Source: Anaerolineales bacterium
GTDB lineage: Bacteria > Chloroflexota > Anaerolineae > Anaerolineales > Villigracilaceae
Length of the DNA stretch: 64,000 nucleotides
Assembly (NCBI GenBank): GCA_030834895.1
Contig: JAUQXA010000007.1
Location: 186,001-250,000 of the forward strand
Reading direction: 5' to 3'
Shown here: positions 59,821 to 64,000 of the stretch, piece after piece
Numbering within the stretch: position 1 is the first letter of the stretch
Layout: each line of letters starts with the position of its first letter
Notes under the pieces: model-generated
What the model was told of the DNA's origin: nothing
The model's database searches: none
Seen by the model: only the letters and a program-made list of their open reading frames with translations
Program-made: the position numbers and the translations under genes

Positions 59821-60381
59821 TTATTTTTCAAACAAGATTGAACGACTCGCTGCCACTCGCGGCTTGACCGTCGCTTTAAAACCGATTTCGCGGCTGAGAG
59901 CGATTGTCTGCTCGAAATCTGCGCCCGAGACGTGGATGACCGGCTCGACAATCAGGAACTTCCCGCCGGGTTTGACCAGCCCGTGGACTTCCTTCAAAAA
60001 CTCGCGGCGTCCCCGCACTTCGTGCACCATCCAGAATGCCAGCGCGAAATCGACCGGTTCGTTCACGCCGATCCTATCGGGTTGGGAAAGCTGCGGCTGG
60101 ATTCTCGATTCCAGGCCGGCGGTTTTCGCTCGCTTCAAAAGTCCCGCCAGCATCTGCGGCTGTAAATCCGCCGCGATGACTTTGCCCTTTTCCCCGACCA
60201 GCTTTGCCAATCCGAGCGAAAAATAGCCCATCCCGCAGCCCACATCGAGGACTGTGTCTCCCGGCTTGACGAAGGGGCTGAGAATCTTGAGCGGGTCATG
60301 GACCAGCCTGCGCAGGGGGTTGTCGAAGGTGAAGAGCAGCCACCAGGGGCAGGTGAAGGTCCTTTCGGGTTGTTTTGTCAT
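59821..60381 (-). CDS. Class I SAM-dependent methyltransferase (UbiE type)
   Basis: 186 residues. VLDVGCGMGYFSLGLAKLVGEKGKVIAADLQPQML gives motif I and post-I Asp, and FALAFWMVHEVRGRREFLKEVHGLVKPGGKFLIVEP covers motifs II-III. Substrate unknown. AAAGGAG lies 7 nt before the ATG. Downstream of the second MarR-type palindrome. Confidence 0.9.
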   Translation of the reverse strand: MTKQPERTFTCPWWLLFTFDNPLRRLVHDPLKILSPFVKPGDTVLDVGCGMGYFSLGLAKLVGEKGKVIAADLQPQMLAGLLKRAKTAGLESRIQPQLSQPDRIGVNEPVDFALAFWMVHEVRGRREFLKEVHGLVKPGGKFLIVEPVIHVSGADFEQTIALSREIGFKATVKPRVAASRSILFEK

Positions 60382-60398
60382 AGGGTACTCCTTTATTA

Positions 60399-60414
60399 GT
60401 TAGCGCAAACTAAC
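60399..60414. promoter_or_regulatory. MarR-type operator, copy 2
   Basis: GTTAG-cgcaaa-CTAAC, between the regulator gene and the methyltransferase gene, and the same arms and spacing as the copy upstream of the regulator. Confidence 0.8.
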
Positions 60415-60432
60415 CTTTTAGATAAAAAAATT

Positions 60433-60864
60433 TCAGTGTTTGACGCCTTGCAGGACTTTGTCGAGTAGACCGACCAGTTGATCCACTTCACCGGGATTCA
60501 ACTGCGCAGCTAGAAAATCCGCCAGGCGTTTGTGGGTCGCGGCATGGACTTTGTTAAACTCCTCTGCTTTGCGTGTGGGAAGGATGTGATAGGCACGGCG
60601 ATCCTCCCCGTCCTGAACCTTTTCAACGTAGCCCTTCCTGATGAGCGTGCCGACAATCGCCGTGACCGAAGGCTTGGTCACCCCCAATTCGCGCGCCAGA
60701 TCGCTGAAGTTGGGATGCTCCAGGCGCAGGATGGTATTCAGGTAGAGCGTCTGCCGCATGGATAGCTCGGCGAAGCGCTCGTCGGCAAACGCCTGCGACT
60801 CCATTTCAGCCATCAAGGCACTGATGGCTTCAACGATTTTTTCGAGGGAAGGGTTCTTTGTCAT
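60433..60864 (-). CDS. MarR-family transcription regulator
   Basis: 143 residues. LYLNTILRLEHPNFSDLARELGVTKPSVTAIVGTLIRKGYVEKVQDGEDRRAYHI is the winged helix (HTH in SDLARELGVTKPSVTAIV, wing in DGEDRRA). First gene of the operon reaching 57549. It probably represses its own promoter through the palindrome at 60865-60888. Confidence 0.93.
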   Translation of the reverse strand: MTKNPSLEKIVEAISALMAEMESQAFADERFAELSMRQTLYLNTILRLEHPNFSDLARELGVTKPSVTAIVGTLIRKGYVEKVQDGEDRRAYHILPTRKAEEFNKVHAATHKRLADFLAAQLNPGEVDQLVGLLDKVLQGVKH

Positions 60865-60915
60865 ATTAGTTAGTTCACTCTAACTAATATTATCGCAGGA
60901 ATGTTTGATTGTCAA
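60865..60915 (-). promoter_or_regulatory. MarR promoter and operator, copy 1
   Basis: Minus-strand TTGACA (60910-60915), 17-bp spacer, TAATAT (60887-60892). The palindrome ATTAGTTAG-ttcact-CTAACTAAT (60865-60888) touches the -10 and the start codon, so bound regulator would block transcription. Confidence 0.88.
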
Positions 60916-60973
60916 GGCTAAATTGAATGGGAATTTTGAGGCAATCGCCAGCGCGACCCTTCCGTGATTCCCC

Positions 60974-61069
60974 AGACCTGACATGTCTCATCGTGACGCC
61001 TTCTAGCCGTCACCCCGGCGCGGACGTCAAGCCCTGAATGCAAGTCTTTCCCAGAGACATGTCAGGTCT
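60974..61069. repeat. Long-armed inverted repeat
   Basis: AGACCTGACATGTCTC (60974-60989) and GAGACATGTCAGGTCT (61054-61069) are perfect 16-bp inverted copies with a 64-nt loop, in the gap between the MarR operon and the Argonaute operon. Confidence 0.85.
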
Positions 61070-61364
61070 TTCAAGGTGTGGGATTTGGCGGGAAATGTGG
61101 TGAGGGAAAGGATGAACGCTTCGCGTAAAGGATGAAGGATGAAAAATGAAAGAAAGAGAAGTAAGGGCGACTCTTCCATGATTGCCAAGCACTTTGCTCC
61201 CACTGGGCGGGTCGCCCCTACCCCTACGGGGGCATATCCATGTGACGTGCCTGTTTTGTTGTATGCGCTACAACGCACGCCCGAAAGGCAGGGCAAGCAT
61301 CAGGTACTTCGTCTTCCGACCCATCGGAACAACATTCACCCTGTTGAAAGTCAAATTCTATGAC
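61070..61364. other. Intergenic gap before the Argonaute operon end
   Basis: About 300 bp between the inverted repeat and the stop of the metallopeptidase-like gene. A GGGCGGGTCGCCCCTACCCC segment (about 61205) resembles the GTAGGGGCG repeat family. No gene seen. Confidence 0.5.
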
Positions 61365-62576
61365 CTATTGTTGGTTTGATTTCCACATGCTATCCACTAA
61401 AGAGAAACTTCTATCATATTCATCTAATTTTATTCGGAACGTACTTAATTTTAGATATCTATCTATTTGGCTTTTTTCCCAATCTTTGAATGATAATTTC
61501 TTCTGTAACTTCATTTGCCATGCCCAGTTAAGAAGTCTTATAGGGCTTTCGCCAATTTCCCATCCACCGCCAGCCATTTCATCTTTGGTGCATTTCTTTG
61601 GGTCCGTCTCGGTTAGCATATCCGCAATCGTATTTTTTACAACTTTGGTTAATGACTTATCATAATAACCATGATAATCTTCCTGAATACCCATAGCTTC
61701 CGCAAATATTGACCATTCGGATTCAATATTGTGCGCTATCTTATCTTGATTTTCGTTACGAGCTAAGTCCGCAAGAAAATGAACTCTGAGCCAAGTCACA
61801 GGGTGCTCGCTCAACGCCAAATCTTTGGGGGCTCGATAAAAATGATTTCTATTTACGACACCTAAGTAAACAGAAAACGCATGAAGAAAACTCGGGCCAC
61901 TGATTCGAAAACCGACAGCATCACAAAAGAGTTCTTGAATCCAGCCATACCATGTGTCGGCTATAGTTTGGCGACGAGTAGCTTGAATCTCTGAATGCCT
62001 ATCATTTCTCTGAGATCTTGGCAAAATGATTTCCGTAACATCACCCTGCAAATCTTTAACAAGACTGTCCAACTCTTGTTTATGACAAGCATATAAAACA
62101 TGACCAAATTCGTGAAATAATAGTGGCTGATATAACAGACTTCGCTTTTCAAGCTGGGGAAACATATAAACTTGGGGATACACAGGCAAAACAGAAACTG
62201 AACCGTCATTAATAGCTGGTGGAAAATCTTTTGTCTTTGCGTGAGCACCATGCACCCAACTTAGGATTGATAAACATAAACGATCCGAAGGCATAGCTCG
62301 AATAATGGGTACTGAAAACCGATCACTAATCAGTTTCACCAGGATTATTGTTTGCTGAACATCACTAAATATGTCTTCGAGAATATCGTCTCGATTTAGA
62401 TCAATGTTTCTTAGGTTTTTCGAAATACTCTCCTTTGCATATTCACACAAACCAACAACAAGCATCTGATAAGATTCTAGCTCCAAGGGGACTCTTGCAT
62501 CCTTAACTAATGTCAATAGGGTTTCAACGTCTTCCTGAAGTTCAAGGTTACGTTTTCTCAAAATATCTACAATCAT
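61365..62576 (-). CDS. HEXXH putative metallopeptidase linked to Argonaute
   Basis: 403 residues. LLFHEFGHVLYACHK (about 152-166) has the HEXXH zinc/active-site motif, and QELFCDAVGF (about 214-223) gives a possible third ligand Glu or Asp, a gluzincin-like spacing of about 56 residues. The flanking regions are helical with no other domain recognised; no signal peptide, so cytoplasmic. The start overlaps the stop of the upstream 149-residue gene by 4 bp (ATGA). Probably the last gene of an Argonaute operon. Peptidase activity is inferred from the motif only. Confidence 0.7.
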   Translation of the reverse strand: MIVDILRKRNLELQEDVETLLTLVKDARVPLELESYQMLVVGLCEYAKESISKNLRNIDLNRDDILEDIFSDVQQTIILVKLISDRFSVPIIRAMPSDRLCLSILSWVHGAHAKTKDFPPAINDGSVSVLPVYPQVYMFPQLEKRSLLYQPLLFHEFGHVLYACHKQELDSLVKDLQGDVTEIILPRSQRNDRHSEIQATRRQTIADTWYGWIQELFCDAVGFRISGPSFLHAFSVYLGVVNRNHFYRAPKDLALSEHPVTWLRVHFLADLARNENQDKIAHNIESEWSIFAEAMGIQEDYHGYYDKSLTKVVKNTIADMLTETDPKKCTKDEMAGGGWEIGESPIRLLNWAWQMKLQKKLSFKDWEKSQIDRYLKLSTFRIKLDEYDRSFSLVDSMWKSNQQ

Positions 62577-63022
62577 ATTTCGCCTAAAATTCCTACGATA
62601 TCAGAATGTGAGTGCTGATCAAGGATATTTCGCAAATCTCTTAAGCAAGCAATCAATTCTGGCATTTCTTCCGGATTGTTCGACCTTACTAGATGAATAA
62701 GTTTTTCCGTCGGCAATTTAAATAGAGTTGATTTCTGAGGTAGATGCCGCCTTTCTTCTATAAACATTTTAGCTAGCTCGCTAAATCTTGGGTCCGAACC
62801 AATTATTATGCCATCTTGATCAGATATCCCTTTTTCAATCAATCTTCCAAAATCAGACAAGAAGGCAGACAGTTTTTCACGTGCATGATTCAGATCATCA
62901 AGATTGTGTGGGTACTCTTCATTTGTTGAAACTAGCTTTGCATATATCGACACAATATTTATTGCCGATATAACTTCTCGCGCTCTACTAAAACTTGATG
63001 CAGTCATCCAGTCGCTTTTCAT
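62573..63022 (-). CDS. Small helical protein between Argonaute and metallopeptidase
   Basis: 149 residues, AAGGAG 7 nt before the ATG. Acidic and helical throughout (ISAINIVSIYAKLV, DLNHAREKLSAFLSDFGRLIEKG). No family recognised. It begins 11 bp after the Argonaute stop and overlaps the next gene by 4 bp, so it is probably a dedicated component such as a regulator, adaptor or inhibitor of the metallopeptidase. Confidence 0.7.
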   Translation of the reverse strand: MKSDWMTASSFSRAREVISAINIVSIYAKLVSTNEEYPHNLDDLNHAREKLSAFLSDFGRLIEKGISDQDGIIIGSDPRFSELAKMFIEERRHLPQKSTLFKLPTEKLIHLVRSNNPEEMPELIACLRDLRNILDQHSHSDIVGILGEI

Positions 63023-63033
63023 AGGACGTCTCC

Positions 63034-64000
63034 TTATCGGACTCTTCGTATTTCTTGGGCATATCTAGCAGTTAGTTCATCATCGGTTATTTTCAAAGCC
63101 AATGGCAGTTTTTGAGCTACTCCGAGACTAAACCAATTTAGTTGAGCACCAACGAAAACTGATTCAGCTGCATCTTCTAGACTTGTACAATGTCCATTCG
63201 ACCTGATTAAGATTGGATCAGCAGTACCTTGGTGTAATGTGGCAGCTCCGGTTGTTGTTATTACTGCGAACTCTTTATTTAGCCGCACTACGGTTCCTTC
63301 AAGCGGGTTATTGATTGTTCCATCTGAGGAAATATCCCATAACCGGACGGCCTTTAGGGAGTCTTTGTGAACATCGACCAGATCTACCTTTGCGTCCTGT
63401 GTTATTGCCCCCTGTATCTTGAGTCTTTCAATAGCCTTCATAAGACCATTGAACTCCTTCTCAAACATTTGTCCATCTCTTAATATCAAGAGTGATTTCA
63501 ATGGGGAATAATTCCTCCGAGTAATATTTTCAAACAGCTTCACTGTTTGATCTTCAAGTAAAACTGGATTGATCATTTCATGTTGAGTATCTGGCTTATC
63601 GTTGACCTCTGAGCGGGATAAAAAGGATGGTTGATCATTGGTATCCCGCATAATAGTAAGTGACATAGCTGAAAATCTTCTATCATGACCAACATCAATT
63701 GCCAAATGAGCATCATACTTTCCCAAATTATTCGCTTTAAAGGGAACTACATCTAGCAAATACAATAAAGCTAAAGCGTTCATCTCGATAAAACTATCCC
63801 ACTGTTTTTTGCCCCTCTCTAAATTGTATGTTCGAGTTTTCCTATCCCATTTACCCTTTGTTAAGTAAGAATATTGCGCTTGGACTGTGTTGTCTGTGAT
63901 TCTTTTGATACGCCAACCAGGCAACATATAAGAAGCATCATAATAAGTTACTGGTTCATCATCAAGAATAAATACTGAAACGCCAGCATTGTCAATCCCT
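63034..64000 (-). CDS. Prokaryotic Argonaute, PIWI domain (N-terminal part beyond window)
   Basis: 322 residues visible; the frame stays open to the window edge. The C-terminal PIWI domain is clear: EMNALALLYLLDVVPFKANNL (MID-PIWI bridge), HLAIDVGHDRRFSAMSL (catalytic Asp), LLILRDGQMFEKE (second Asp in the RDG motif, 73 residues later, close to the spacing in known active pAgos), VDVHKDS, TLHQGTADPILI and AQLNWFSLGVAQKLPLALK. Glutamates at about 107-125 could be the glutamate finger. So nuclease-competent guide-directed activity is possible but not proven. Guide type unknown. First visible gene of a three-gene operon. Confidence 0.85.
   Translation of the reverse strand, partial: GIDNAGVSVFILDDEPVTYYDASYMLPGWRIKRITDNTVQAQYSYLTKGKWDRKTRTYNLERGKKQWDSFIEMNALALLYLLDVVPFKANNLGKYDAHLAIDVGHDRRFSAMSLTIMRDTNDQPSFLSRSEVNDKPDTQHEMINPVLLEDQTVKLFENITRRNYSPLKSLLILRDGQMFEKEFNGLMKAIERLKIQGAITQDAKVDLVDVHKDSLKAVRLWDISSDGTINNPLEGTVVRLNKEFAVITTTGAATLHQGTADPILIRSNGHCTSLEDAAESVFVGAQLNWFSLGVAQKLPLALKITDDELTARYAQEIRRVR

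Noticed and set aside
1..64000. tRNA or rRNA genes
   Set aside because: Read-through of both strands gave no TPsiC-like stem with matching acceptor, and no rRNA segment.

Overview
The window looks like a chromosomal segment of a member of the Chloroflexota, most likely class Anaerolineae. This is an inference from gene style: a phytol/dolichol-kinase-like CTP enzyme, an F420-type LLM oxidoreductase, DUF951, DUF4386 proteins, Thr/Pro-rich lipoproteins, family-4 uracil-DNA glycosylase, TsaB/TsaE/RimI and TrmD in a moderately GC-rich background, with many small palindromic repeats. No rRNA, tRNA, CRISPR array, IS element or prophage was recognised.

Layout. 1-8.7 kb: truncated aminotransferase, an MFS/BMP-lipoprotein pair, trmD, an NBR1-Ig lipoprotein, a CTP-dependent lipid-alcohol kinase, bacteriohemerythrin, diacylglycerol kinase and an unknown lipoprotein. 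8.8-17.5 kb: cell-surface glycan genes (two glycosyltransferases, a flippase, a sugar epimerase and a nucleotide-sugar dehydrogenase) interleaved with the UDG/RimI/TsaB/TsaE housekeeping block. 17.5-22.4 kb: DUF951, an MBL hydrolase, a Crp/Fnr regulator, a thioesterase, an M42 peptidase and an LLM oxidoreductase. 22.7-29.3 kb: a 1693-residue secreted beta-helix protein followed by a membrane-spanning TIR protein. 29.4-31.3 kb: aldo/keto reductase and DegV.

31.4-42.2 kb is a defence island. It holds an EcoRV-like restriction endonuclease with its D12-class adenine methylase, a UvrA-like ABC ATPase, a PIN toxin/antitoxin pair, a frameshifted Vsr-like endonuclease remnant, a tight four-gene operon (AbrB antitoxin, PIN toxin, DNA methyltransferase, GHKL ATPase) and an AbiEii-type nucleotidyltransferase with a small partner. 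42.3-44.9 kb is an ABC-2 exporter operon. 45.1-49.5 kb has a GNAT, a methyltransferase, a quinone-oxidoreductase-like enzyme, two DUF4386 proteins and an XRE regulator with a clear promoter/operator. 50.3-54.6 kb has a dynamin-like GTPase, a molybdopterin-domain lipoprotein and a hybrid 7TM-PAS histidine kinase. 54.9-57.5 kb is a PadR-controlled redox operon. 57.5-60.9 kb is a MarR-controlled five-gene operon with two matching operators. The right end (61.4-64 kb), AT-rich, carries a partial prokaryotic Argonaute co-directional with a 149-residue protein and an HEFGH putative metallopeptidase. This is the strongest candidate for an undescribed system, together with the AbrB-PIN-MTase-GHKL operon.

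Two genome-wide habits stand out. Several genes have a -10 box 6-8 nt before the start codon and no Shine-Dalgarno sequence, suggesting leaderless mRNAs. Palindromic repeats of several families sit between genes and also inside coding sequences in frame (trmD, the LLM oxidoreductase, the ABC ATPase).
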